Shown here: piece by piece, positions 9,830 through 18,250 of the stretch | Numbering within the stretch: position 1 is the first letter of the stretch | Layout: each line of letters begins with the position of its first letter | Assembly: GCF_045862395.1 (NCBI RefSeq) | Contig: NZ_AP023087.1 | Location: 1,364,001 to 1,428,000 of the forward strand | Direction of reading: 5' to 3' | Length of the DNA stretch: 64,000 nt | Source: Marinicellulosiphila megalodicopiae | GTDB lineage: Bacteria > Pseudomonadota > Gammaproteobacteria > Pseudomonadales > Natronospirillaceae | Made by a program: the position numbers and the translations under genes | Notes under the pieces: generated by a model | Databases searched by the model: none | What the model saw: only the letters and a program-made list of their open reading frames with translations | What the model was told of the DNA's origin: nothing

Positions 9830-10539
9830 ATGGGACCTAAAATGAGAATGACTCAAGTGAGTCGAATTGAAAATTTAAGCCAGCATATGACGCGTATTGT
9901 TTTAACAGGGGATGAGCTGAGTGATTTTCCTGTTGCACAAGAAGGGGCGCATGTTAAATTGATTTTTCCAACATCGGGTCAGTCCAAACCGAAATTTAAT
10001 TTGTTGACAGGCAAAAAAAATATGCGCTCGTATACCATTCGAGCGTTTGATCCACACACAAAAGAATTGGCAATTGATTTTGCTGTGAATGATCATCAAG
10101 GCTTAGCTTCAAACTAGGCATTAAATGCAAAAATAGGCGATTTTTTAGGCGTAGCGGGACCTGGGCCAACAAAATATACCGATTACTGCGCACAATGTCA
10201 TTTAATCGTGGCGGATTTAACCGCATTGCCAGTAGCGGCTGTGTCATTAAAAAAATTACCAGATCATGCAAAAGGGTTTGCGTTCATTCAAGTGCCAAAA
10301 AAAGACGACATTCAAAACATTAAAGTGCCAGAATGTGTGCAACTTGAGTGGGTCATTGGTTCGTATGAATCACGCAATGTGTTATTAGAAAAGTAAAAGA
10401 AATAAAATGGTTAGACGGGCATCCTGCTGTGTTTATTGCCACTGAAGCATCCCATATGAAAGCGATTAAAGCGTTGATAAAAAACCAACCGTTTTACCAA
10501 AAAGCACTCACCTATGCATCAGGTTAGTGGAAGGAATAA
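9830..10539 (+). pseudogene. Decayed siderophore-interacting protein (FAD/NAD(P)H ferric reductase, ViuB-like)
   Basis: The N-terminus has MTRIVLTGDELSDFP and RSYTIRAFDP, matching the FAD-binding domain of SIP/ViuB proteins. The reading frame is broken at least three times. A TAG at 10115 stands where GLASN(W)ALNAKIGDFLGVAGPGP is expected, so it is probably Trp to amber. A frameshift near 10390 separates YESRNVLLEK from the next segment, WLDGHPAVFIATEASHMK. A TAG at 10525 replaces the tyrosine of the family's terminal GYW motif. The frame also reads oddly around YTDYCAQCH (about 10180). RBS GAGGAATAAGAA precedes the ATG. It no longer makes a full enzyme. Confidence 0.85.
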
Positions 10540-10550
10540 ATCAATTACAG

Positions 10551-10571
10551 GCGCGGATTCCAAATCCGCCC
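10551..10571. repeat. Intergenic palindrome, left border of the REP array
   Basis: GCGGATT and AATCCGC form a perfect stem around CCA. The same sequence recurs in direct orientation at 11001-11021, on the other side of the array. It also resembles the tips of the IS30 element at 41287. Confidence 0.8.
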
Positions 10572-10584
10572 TGACAAATCAAAA

Positions 10585-10988
10585 TGTAGGTTGCGGATTC
10601 ATTCGCAAAAAAACAAACCAACATGTTCACCTGTAGGTTGCGGATTTATTCGCAAAAAACACTATCATCATTTTTCGGAATGAATCCCGAACTTACAGTC
10701 CGTGACTATCATCATTTTTCGGAATGAATCCCGAATCAACATATGGATGCCGTATCCAACGAATAATTGTAGGTTGCGGATTCATTCGCAAAAAAACAAA
10801 CCAACATTTTTACCTGTAGGTTGCGGATTTATTCGCAAAAAAACAAACCATTATTTTCACCTGTAGGTTGCGGATTCATTCGCAAAAAAACAAACCAACA
10901 TTTTCACCTGTAGGTTGCGGATTTATTCGCAAAAAAACAAACCATCATTTTCACCTGTAGGTTGCGGATTCATTCGCAAAAAAACACA
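10585..10988 (+). repeat. REP array: seven GTAG-type palindromic repeats
   Basis: Seven copies begin at about 10585, 10632, 10769, 10815, 10862, 10909 and 10956, spaced 46-47 bases except for one 137-base gap. Each has GTAG followed by TTGCGGA, loop TTCA or TTTA, and TTCGCAA. The GTAG tetranucleotide plus an imperfect palindrome is the hallmark of REP elements. Copies alternate C and T at one loop position, so the real unit is a dimer. Between 10667 and 10735 are two inverted variants whose reverse strand reads TTCGGGATTCATTCCGAA. Confidence 0.85.
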
Positions 10989-11000
10989 TCAAACCGCAGG

Positions 11001-11021
11001 GCGCGGATTCCAAATCCGCCC
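11001..11021. repeat. Intergenic palindrome, right border of the REP array
   Basis: A second identical copy of the GCGGATT/AATCCGC palindrome seen at 10551. A truncated copy (ATTCCAAATCCGCCCT) follows at about 11031-11046 and runs into the end of the adjacent pseudogene. Confidence 0.75.
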
Positions 11022-11044
11022 TTGCGAACCATTCCAAATCCGCC

Positions 11045-11420
11045 CTATGTAATGTGGAGCATTAAAAACCAAAAACTATCAGGCTTTATATTCAACCCAA
11101 ACAATGGCAGCGCTGCTTGAGAAATTAAAATGCCGCTGATCGTCACAAAGATCATTAATGCGTAGAGTAAAAAATCCCAAAACACATTAAAGCGATTTTC
11201 AATGGAAAGTTGTTGAAAGAAACGTTTGGGGATGGCTTTGATCCAGTCCCAATGTAATAAAATATGAATCACAAAAGGAATCAAATAAATAAATGATACC
11301 CACTCATGCACGACCGCCAGTTGCCATTGGTGCAGAGGCGATGACAAAAAATAGTAACAGTAACAGTAACAAGTCAAATACGTATCGCACTTTGATCGGG
11401 CGATGGGTCCAGTTTTTCAT
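11045..11420 (-). pseudogene. Truncated, frameshifted integral membrane protein (DUF4405/cytochrome b-like)
   Basis: Read leftwards, the natural start is the ATG at 11420 (MKNWTHRPIKVRYVFD). The frame shifts in a TTACTG microsatellite at about 11350-11375. The continuing frame reads HEWVSFIYLIPFVIHILLHWDWIKAIPKRF and a second helix pair. The His-containing helices VIHILLHWDWI fit DUF4405/di-haem cytochrome b-like membrane proteins. The 3' end stops at MLHIT exactly where the palindromic repeats begin, so repeat accumulation probably removed it. The frameshift alone should abolish the full product. Confidence 0.65.
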
Positions 11421-11830
11421 ATTAAACCTTAATTGAATTAGGATTTTTAATTGTAGAAAGGTAATGTGTGAAAAATATGGATATTGTTGGCAATGAAAGA
11501 CGAGATCCTGTTATTTAATCATCATAATTAGTTATGCGGTATAAAATAAAAATCCCTTAAATAAATATGCATTAATTTTTAAATCAAATATCTAAAAGTA
11601 CGCTATGCAGCATTGATAATAATCAACCTGCGCCACATCGCTTTACACAGTATTTAATTTTGTAATTAAAAATTAAATAAAGCAACGAGTTAAAAAAACA
11701 CTTGCTCAATAGACTTGATTAAATTTCACAGGTATAGTCCAATTTTTAAATTAACAGTAACCCCGTAAGTGATGTGAAATGTCAGTTGTGGTATATATCT
11801 GTAATGTACTATTCGTAATCTGAGTGAGTC
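11421..11830. other. Intergenic region with no recognised gene
   Basis: About 410 AT-rich bases between the DUF4405-like pseudogene and the PLD-like gene. I see no coding frame, terminator or convincing repeat. Confidence 0.6.
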
Positions 11831-12847
11831 ATGGCATCCTTAACCGATAGAATAAAACATCTAATTAATGAAATTCAGAAATTTCCACTAGGGGAGTGTT
11901 CTCCTTCTGATGATCCTGATAAACAATCTGCTTATGTCTACGCTTTTCTTGATCTAGCTCGAAGATTTGTTGGTTCTGCTAAGAGAATAGACAGTGAATT
12001 ATTAGTAATTGAACTAAATAAAATAGATCTAGATATTCAAGTAATAACTGAGGCATACGAACTTAAAGCCGAATTACTGAATGTATCAGATCTTATTGAA
12101 GATTTAAGTGATGACCCAAATTCAAAATTAGAAGCAAAAATTACAATATCTCCTGCAACTGCAAACGAATTACTTAAAATTATAACTAACAACTTAGTAA
12201 GTGAGTCAGCAAATAACTTGCCGTTAATAAGCGTTGGTTATGGTTTAAAAGAAGGTGATATATCTGAAGCATTTGTAAGTAAAAAGAATTATATCCACTC
12301 TAGAACCTGTCATTTATCGCCAGCTGAAATTTTATCCATTGCCGAAAAAATGGCGTATAAATACCCAAATACTGAGCTTGAAGTTATTCTTAGTAATATT
12401 CGAGACTCCAATGAACGTTTAAATGTTATTTCCAAATTTGATGATATTAAATCCCTTTTGACTAATGAATTAACTAAAGCAAAGTTCACAATATGGGTTG
12501 CTGTAGCATGGTTCACTGATAAGGATTTAGCTAACCTTCTATATAAAAAGTCGAAAGAAGGACTGAATATTCAGATTATAATTAATGGAGATAAAATAAA
12601 CTCAAAATTATCTACAAAACTAAGTAGTTATTTTGAAACATATCTTGTACCTGAAAGTAATCGAAAACTGATGCACAATAAGTTTTGCGTCATTGATCTT
12701 AATAGAGTTATTCACGGTTCATATAATTGGACAAATAAAGCGCAATACAATAATGAAACAGTTAGTCTTATTGAAAATAGGGCTGTAGCCGTTGACTTTG
12801 CAAACCAGTTTGTAAAGTTAAAAAAAGAGCTAAAATTTCCGAATTGA
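11831..12847 (+). CDS. Phospholipase D-like nuclease-family protein (single HKD motif)
   Basis: 338 residues. The C-terminal third has one HKD motif, H282-x-K284-x4-D289 (MHNKFCVIDL), followed by GSYNWT, the PLDc_2 signature of PLD-family nucleases that act as dimers. The strand KFTIWVAVAWFTDKDLANLL precedes it. The N-terminal approximately 200 residues are mostly helical and unrecognised. No signal peptide is present, so it is cytoplasmic. It stands alone in an accessory region. A role in DNA defence or repair is only a guess from the family. Confidence 0.75.
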   Translation: MASLTDRIKHLINEIQKFPLGECSPSDDPDKQSAYVYAFLDLARRFVGSAKRIDSELLVIELNKIDLDIQVITEAYELKAELLNVSDLIEDLSDDPNSKLEAKITISPATANELLKIITNNLVSESANNLPLISVGYGLKEGDISEAFVSKKNYIHSRTCHLSPAEILSIAEKMAYKYPNTELEVILSNIRDSNERLNVISKFDDIKSLLTNELTKAKFTIWVAVAWFTDKDLANLLYKKSKEGLNIQIIINGDKINSKLSTKLSSYFETYLVPESNRKLMHNKFCVIDLNRVIHGSYNWTNKAQYNNETVSLIENRAVAVDFANQFVKLKKELKFPN

Positions 12848-13031
12848 ATTAACATAAACAGCGCATTAAATCTGACGTCATACATTGTCCTATTTTTTCT
12901 TAAAAAGACAATAATGAAAAAAGTCAATCAATATATTTCACGAGCGTTTAGGCTGTATAAAATAAAAAGTCCACTTATTTTATAGTGATTTTTCAGTAAA
13001 ATATTCATAATTCAGATCATTAACCATTTTA

Positions 13032-13229
13032 TGATTTTTTGAATGTATCATAATTTGGTGGTTCATTTAAAATGGTTGGAAGTAATTGAAGTAAAATTAT
13101 GATGTTTAAATTAAATGCCATTTTGTGAAATTAACGTTTCTAAAATGTTCTGAGAGTGAATATACTGTTTGAAATTAATTAAATTAAAAATGAGCGTTGA
13201 AGAAAGTTAATTTTTCTATAGGCTCGTTA
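13032..13229 (+). repeat. Duplicated leader, copy A
   Basis: About 200 bases here recur, with small gaps, at 13957-14123. The best-conserved stretch starts TATACTGTTTGAAATT and runs to GAGCGTTGAAG. Both copies lie directly upstream of an unrelated ORF and end near a GTTRRRY-like core (here GTTATGA at 13226). Confidence 0.7.
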
Positions 13230-13246
13230 TGAACTGAGGAGAGATC

Positions 13247-13720
13247 GTGCAGATGTTTGATATTTCATGGATGGCTATATTTAAGATAATGGGAGCTGGT
13301 GCTTTCACTTTTGTTGTCCTTCCTTTATTGCTCGTCTTAAGAGACATGCTTCTACATAAAGCTATTAGCAAGTGGGTATTGACGGATGACCTTAATAGTC
13401 TCATTAGAATGTGTGAGAATGATCGTTGGTTCCTGAATAACAAATACAACAAAACAAATGGTGTGGTTTACGGTTCCGAGTCAACAATCTACAATATTGA
13501 TGATAAGCCAGTGACAATTGAGGAATTTGATACATACGAGAAAGGTAGAAGTTTTCATTCAAAGCGTTTTGAATTTGCAGATTCAAAAATTGTTATGAAA
13601 CACAATCTGATCACTTGGCTTACAAGGCACTACAAACAAGCGGGTGGTGGCAATCCAATTCCATCTCTACGGGAATCATATTACAAAACTGCTGGTGCAC
13701 ATGAAAATAATAAAACCTAA
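13247..13720 (+). CDS. Small single-pass membrane protein in an integron-like cassette
   Basis: 157 residues with one N-terminal membrane helix (about residues 9-30) and a hydrophilic remainder that I do not recognise. AGGAG at 13237 lies five bases before a GTG start; ATG 13253 is the alternative. The TAA stop overlaps the first half of an attC-like site, as in typical integron cassettes. No integrase gene is in this window. Cassette ORFs like this are commonly unique, and I assign no function. Confidence 0.6.
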   Translation: MQMFDISWMAIFKIMGAGAFTFVVLPLLLVLRDMLLHKAISKWVLTDDLNSLIRMCENDRWFLNNKYNKTNGVVYGSESTIYNIDDKPVTIEEFDTYEKGRSFHSKRFEFADSKIVMKHNLITWLTRHYKQAGGGNPIPSLRESYYKTAGAHENNKT

Positions 13721-13815
13721 CAAGGCACTCAAGCAGGGAAAATAACAGTTGGTTTTTGCTTCAGCGTCGCTTATTTTAACCGACTGTTATTTGACTCTTA
13801 GTGAGGCGTTCAGGT
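13715..13815 (+). other. attC-like integron recombination site
   Basis: The site opens with ACCTAAC, a perfect RYYYAAC box. It ends with GTT-C-AGGT, which is GTTAGGT (its exact complement, GTTRRRY) with one inserted C. Between them the two halves form an imperfect palindrome: AAATAACAGTTGGTT on the left and the complement of AACCGACTGTTATTT on the right. The size of about 101 bases and the overlap with the ORF stop match chromosomal-integron attC sites. The extra base at the cleavage box may have inactivated it. Confidence 0.7.
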
Positions 13816-13956
13816 TGTAGGGAAATTAAAAAACGACTAGGTTTTTAGTGAAATAGTCGTAATTCAGTTAATTGATTTATGCTTAATTTCATTCCCTGCC
13901 ATTCCTCTCCCTTAAAATCTACAATCTTTTTAATCTCTCTTAATTTTAATATGTCT

Positions 13957-14123
13957 AGAGTTTTTGAATGTATCGAACTTTCAAAAAAATGACGATAATC
14001 AAATTAAATATATTTTTGTGAAATTAACATTTTAAAAGTGATTAGAGTATGAATATACTGTTTGAAATTAATTAAATTAAAAATGAGTGTTGAAGGAATT
14101 GGTTTTCTACAACCTCGTTAAGT
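13957..14123 (+). repeat. Duplicated leader, copy B
   Basis: This is the second copy of the block at 13032. It ends in GTTAAGT at 14117-14123, a perfect GTTRRRY core, directly before the DUF4238 gene. The pair suggests a duplicated cassette junction or cassette promoter. Confidence 0.65.
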
Positions 14124-14137
14124 GTTTGGATAAATCG

Positions 14138-14872
14138 ATGAGTAAAGATCACTATGTTCCCCAATTTTATCTACGCAGATGGGCTAGAGATGGTATTATC
14201 TGCTCTGCAAAATGGGAAAAAAAGAAAGGAGAGTTATATTGGAAAAGTCTTTCAACAGCATCTGTCGGATATAAGTCAAATCTATATGAACAAGTAGAAA
14301 AAAAGTTCTTCATGCCCCTAGATACTAAGGCAGCTAAGTTCATTAATCTCTTTAACGAGTTTGATGGACAGAACCCACGAAAGAAAATTTTATCTAAAGA
14401 GGATTCTGAATTATGGGCGAAATACATACTGGCTCAATATATTCGGACTCCAAATAACGTTGATTCCATTTGTAATAATTTTGCAAAAGTAGGCATGGAT
14501 ATAATTTCAGCAAAAGATCAGCTGCCAAGTATTATTGAAAATAAGCGTGCTGTAAGAGATCTTTGTAATATGCAGTGGGTTTTTGCCACAATTTCCACTG
14601 ATTGTGAAATTATTACTTCAGACAACCCTCTAATTTTCAAGCCCAATAATTTAGCACATAAAAGTTGTGTAATAATATTGCCTATGGGACCAAAGTCATT
14701 TTTCTTAGCCACACACTCTCAAAATATGCCACATTTTGAAATGAACCAAAGAAAAATGGTAGCTTGCATTAATCAAGAGATTTTAATATCAGCTAAAGAA
14801 AGAGTATTTATCCGAAGTAAGTCATCAATACAAGAAAGCTTTATTAAAAAGCATTGGCCAGTATGCACCTAA
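14138..14872 (+). CDS. DUF4238 family protein
   Basis: 244 residues starting MSKDHYVPQFYLRRW, the defining N-terminal motif of DUF4238 (HYVPQFYLRxF/W). A conserved middle section follows (WAKYILAQYIRTP) and then a strand IITSDNPLIF. A GTG at 14087 would add 17 residues lying inside the repeated leader, so ATG 14138 is preferred although its RBS is weak. DUF4238 proteins are uncharacterised and often lie in genomic islands. The preceding GTTAAGT suggests cassette origin, but no attC is clear downstream. Confidence 0.7.
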   Translation: MSKDHYVPQFYLRRWARDGIICSAKWEKKKGELYWKSLSTASVGYKSNLYEQVEKKFFMPLDTKAAKFINLFNEFDGQNPRKKILSKEDSELWAKYILAQYIRTPNNVDSICNNFAKVGMDIISAKDQLPSIIENKRAVRDLCNMQWVFATISTDCEIITSDNPLIFKPNNLAHKSCVIILPMGPKSFFLATHSQNMPHFEMNQRKMVACINQEILISAKERVFIRSKSSIQESFIKKHWPVCT

Positions 14873-15016
14873 TAAATATGTAACGTAAATTTATCAGATC
14901 TTACATGTTACATATCAGTCTTTATTTTCAAATTTTTAACCGATCGACTTACTGTCGCTTAGCTCACACCAAAAAATAAAATTAAAGTAACTGTCATGTT
15001 TGGGCTCGGCTATATA

Positions 15017-15195
15017 TGTAGGTCGCTAGCTTGCTGCGACAAAGCTAGCTAGTTTGTAGAAATAATAGCGGGCAAGTCGCTTGTATTTACAATACTTTTT
15101 ATTATGCACTGCCTCTTTCTTAGGAATGGGATTTTAGTTTGAAAATTGCCATTCAAAAAATGATTAGTTTTGTCGCAGCAAGCATACGACCTACA
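15017..15195. repeat. Inverted pair of GTAG-type REP elements (BIME-like)
   Basis: TGTAGGTCG..GCTTGCTGCGACA begins at 15017 and recurs in inverted orientation ending at 15195, about 130 bases apart. Each copy forms its own hairpin (GTCGC, AGC, loop TT, GCT, GCGAC) after GTAG. This is a different REP class from the array at 10585. The rest of the 14873-15551 gap shows no gene. Confidence 0.75.
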
Positions 15196-15551
15196 AAAAG
15201 GAAAATATTAAGTTCACCCATTAGAAAAAAACCGTCAATAGCGAAGTAAATTTCTTTACTCTTTTTCATATCGCCTAAAAGACATGCAGTCTAATCAATT
15301 TTTAGGGTCGCCCTCTCTATTTGAAATCGACACTCAATCCAATAGTTAATTAATTTATTTTACAATTCTTTAGAAAGGTTCATTTAACTCAACCCCCAAT
15401 CTATCTTGCATGTTGTTATATTTTGAGGGCATTGATCACACTTAAATTATAAACTGTCTAAAAACTGTAATATCTTGTGTCATACAGTTCTTTTCCAATA
15501 GGTTATTAAGTATTATCTGTCATATTCAATTTATCAAAAAACTGGCAACTT

Positions 15552-17087
15552 ATGATGACAATTCAAATGTTTCGCAATCAACTAATTGGCACGGCTCTTC
15601 TAAGTTTCATTCTATTATTAAATGGGTGTATTGAATCTTTACCGACAACCGATCATTCAGAAACAAATGACTCTCAGACTCAAACCGATATAAATGTAGA
15701 GACTGAATCTGAAACGATCATTGGAACGGGCACAGAGACTCAATCTGAAATCGATACCATCATGCAGACTGATACAAACATTGCAACACAGTCGCAAACC
15801 CAAACCCAAACCCAAACCCAAACCCAAACCCAAACCCAAACCCAAACCCAAACCCAAACCCAAACCGATGTAACAGTGAATGAAAATTATTTGTCGGTGC
15901 CATTGTCTGCCAGCATTACAAAAGTACAACCCATGACTGGAATCGTTTTTTGGGAGTCTAATTCTAATGCGTTACAAGAACTTGGCGATGCTGTGCAACT
16001 TGAGTTTTCTTATTTAATTTATAGCGATGTGATTCAATCAGAAGGCGTTTATGATTGGTCTGAATTTGATGCATTATTAAATAAAGTTGAAAATAGAGGG
16101 CATCAATTAGTTTTGCGTTTTCGTTATACCTACCCAGGTGAAACCGTTGTGTCGGTGCCTGAATATATAGTCAATCAAGATGAGTATAATTTAACGTATG
16201 CCAATGTTGAATCACAAAATACATTTTTACCTGATTGGAGTTTTTCAGGATTAGAAGATTTTACTTTAGAGTTTTTTGAAGTGTTTTCAAATCGCTATGA
16301 TGCGGATCCAAGACTTGCAAAGATCCAAGTGGGGTTTGGCTCGTACAGTGAATATCATTTATATGATGGGCCTTTAGATTTAGGTGTGAATTTTCCAAGT
16401 AAGCAATTTCAAACAAACTTTTTAAATCATCTGAATGATAGTTTTGAAACCACACTTTGGTCAATTTCAATTGATGCAGCAAGTGACGAATATTCCCCTT
16501 TTGCAAATCAAAATGAATTATTAGAGTTAGACTTTGGTTTATTTGATGATTCGTTTATGCATGAAACCCACTCTGAAACTGATCGCGAATATAATCGAGC
16601 GTCATGGTTGTTTTTTGGGAATGATCGTTATGAAAATAATATGCAAGGTGGCGAATTTAATTATTACAGCAATTACGATCAAAAAAATGTTTTAACATTA
16701 CCCAATGGTCCTTGGGGCACAGATTTTGAAACGTTTTCAAGCTTATATAATTTATCTTATATTATTGGCAATGATCAGTTCGAATATCAAAGTGTGGCAA
16801 GAATTGAACAAGCAAGTCAATCAATGGGATATAAATTTAATGTGGATATTTTTGAAGCATCGGATATAAAAACAAGAGTAGTAATTACCAACCAAGGCAT
16901 CGCGCCCATTTATTATGACGCGTATCCAACAGTAGATTCAATTCGATCCGAAACATCGTTAAAAGGACTATTACCTAATGAAAGTCGTGAATTTATAATT
17001 GAAACAGGAGGTGAAAACCCAACATTAACAATTGAAAGTGATCAAATACTGGATAGCCAAACAATTGAATTCTCAGCTTATTTGTAA
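15552..17087 (+). CDS. Lipoprotein with Thr-Gln linker and DUF4832-like barrel domain
   Basis: A 511-residue lipoprotein with lipobox LLNGC (Cys26) and Ile at +2, so outer-membrane sorting is likely. A Thr-Gln linker (about 80-106) leads to a domain starting MTGIVFWESN. This contains VQLEFSYLIYSDVIQSEGVYDWSEFDALL and later NQGIAPIYYDAYP. That layout, a (beta/alpha)8-like barrel with a C-terminal beta domain, resembles DUF4832/GH42-like proteins in polysaccharide loci. Catalytic acids cannot be assigned with certainty. It is monocistronic. Confidence 0.6.
   Translation: MMTIQMFRNQLIGTALLSFILLLNGCIESLPTTDHSETNDSQTQTDINVETESETIIGTGTETQSEIDTIMQTDTNIATQSQTQTQTQTQTQTQTQTQTQTQTQTDVTVNENYLSVPLSASITKVQPMTGIVFWESNSNALQELGDAVQLEFSYLIYSDVIQSEGVYDWSEFDALLNKVENRGHQLVLRFRYTYPGETVVSVPEYIVNQDEYNLTYANVESQNTFLPDWSFSGLEDFTLEFFEVFSNRYDADPRLAKIQVGFGSYSEYHLYDGPLDLGVNFPSKQFQTNFLNHLNDSFETTLWSISIDAASDEYSPFANQNELLELDFGLFDDSFMHETHSETDREYNRASWLFFGNDRYENNMQGGEFNYYSNYDQKNVLTLPNGPWGTDFETFSSLYNLSYIIGNDQFEYQSVARIEQASQSMGYKFNVDIFEASDIKTRVVITNQGIAPIYYDAYPTVDSIRSETSLKGLLPNESREFIIETGGENPTLTIESDQILDSQTIEFSAYL
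15795..15866 (+). repeat. CAAACC hexanucleotide repeat coding the Thr-Gln linker
   Basis: Twelve perfect tandem copies of CAAACC encode (Gln-Thr)n. The identical codons point to recent slippage expansion. The unit is a multiple of three, so only linker length varies. Confidence 0.95.
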
Positions 17088-17111
17088 ATAAGTGCGATTA
17101 AATAAGTGCTA

Positions 17112-17131
17112 TTTAAAAGGTGCCTTTTAAA
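17112..17131 (+). terminator. Possible weak terminator hairpin
   Basis: TTTAAAAG and CTTTTAAA form a perfect stem around GTGC 25 bases after the lipoprotein stop. There is no U-run, so terminator function is uncertain. The gap to 18250 also holds one GTAG-type palindrome (GTAGGGGC..GCCCTGAC on the minus strand, about 17145-17170) and a short TCTATAGTTCTTG direct repeat near 17940. Confidence 0.3.
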
Positions 17132-17403
17132 AAGATGACAGTCAGGGCGAAAAAGGAATTTGCCCCTACGGAAAATAGGTATTCATCCCGGCCAGGACGA
17201 TGATCTATTATGACGCTTATAAAAAAATTGCCATACTTAAATTAGAAGGGTGGTATAAAATTAAGCGTTGCCTCTAAGTGTATTAAATAAAAAGACGTGA
17301 GATGATCAATCAAATATAAACTAACGTTTTAAAAACCTGCTATACAGGTAAAAAGATCATCAACCTGCATCAGGGCTTTTTACAGGCAAAAATTTTCTTG
17401 ACT

Positions 17404-17604
17404 ATGACACCCGAACAAACATTTTAAACATTTATTTGGTCATTAGGTATAGCCGGATTATTGTTGTTTTCTGCCATTCTTCTCTCTGCTGTAACTAAGT
17501 TAAACGGCAATTCGGTAACTGCTGAAAATGATGGTATTGCATTTGATAACTCAGGATTTGTCAATATTTTTAAGTTTTTTAAAAATAAATCGGATGATAA
17601 ATAA
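17404..17604 (+). pseudogene. Possible broken small membrane protein
   Basis: From ATG 17404 the frame reads MTPEQTF, a TAA stop, then TFIWSLGIAGLLLFSAILL and a hydrophilic tail ending KFFKNKSDDK at 17604. A single-helix membrane protein interrupted by one nonsense codon would explain this. No homologue is recognised, and a chance ORF remains possible. Confidence 0.3.
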
Positions 17605-18041
17605 TGGCTAGTAAGGAAATTAAAGCAGGGCGAGGGAGTCTGGCATATGATGGATTTGGCATAAATAATAGCCCGAACTTCAACCTGAATCACATGGCTA
17701 GATTCGGCTCACTACTTAACCCTTTCTAATTTCGTAACTTACAAAAATTTAAAGAAACCTTTCATGTCTGTTCATAAATTTAGGTTTTTAAAAATTTATG
17801 ACTTGTCATAAATAAAATTATAAAAATAAATCCGATCACTGACTTTTTATCGTAATAATTATAGGAGGAATTATATTTAAAAATTCTGAATTTAGATGAT
17901 CCTGTAAATATATTTGGGAACTTAAAATTCCTTATCTATAGTTCTTGTCTATAGTTCTTGTCTATAGTTGTATTTTGTAAATAAATCTATTTTATATAGC
18001 TGATTTTCTTTAAATATGTCTCATTAAAAAAACTCACAAAA

Positions 18042-18112
18042 TGTTACACTCTGTTAGATATATTCTATGCATATAGATATATTTCTTTTTCCCTCTGTGA
18101 CACTCTGTCACA
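18042..18112. promoter_or_regulatory. Twin palindromic operator, unit 1
   Basis: TGTTACACTCTGTTAGA (18042-18058) is followed by TGTGACACTCTGTCACA (18096-18112), a perfect seven-base-arm palindrome. Their starts are 54 bases apart. The same two-site arrangement occurs before three other lipoprotein units in this window. Confidence 0.65.
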
Positions 18113-18250
18113 TATCAACTGAGTCTCATTCTTTAAAATTGATTGTGTTTGGTTTGTTAAACAGAACACAATTCAACAGAAGTTAACAAGTAACTGCTGG
18201 GGTTTTGCATGATACTTAATGCTTCTTTTTTAGTCCTAAGAATAATAATT

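Noticed and set aside
10585..10988. CRISPR-like array (regular repeats at 47-base pitch)
   Set aside because: The intervals between repeats are themselves nearly identical (AAACAAACCAACATTTTCACC-like in short form), so there are no unique spacers. There are no cas genes, and GTAG plus palindrome marks REP elements.
11831..17087. Prophage or integrative element
   Set aside because: No integrase, phage structural gene, attachment repeat or tRNA was recognised. The area is better explained by cassette, repeat and single-gene gains.
17424..17693. Minus-strand 89-codon ORF
   Set aside because: Composition is irregular with no motif or RBS; the plus-strand broken small membrane protein explains the open frame better.
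18096..18112. Pho box reading of CTGTGAC..CTGTCAC
   Set aside because: The repeats are 10 rather than 11 bases apart, and the other sites (TTACACCGTGTAA, TGTGACTTGGTGTCACA) are palindromic, so a symmetric dimer site fits better.
18209..18250. Upstream start for the first cytochrome lipoprotein
   Set aside because: It would add 14 residues before a complete lipoprotein signal peptide. ATG 18251 gives a normal-length signal, although neither start has a strong Shine-Dalgarno, so this is not certain.
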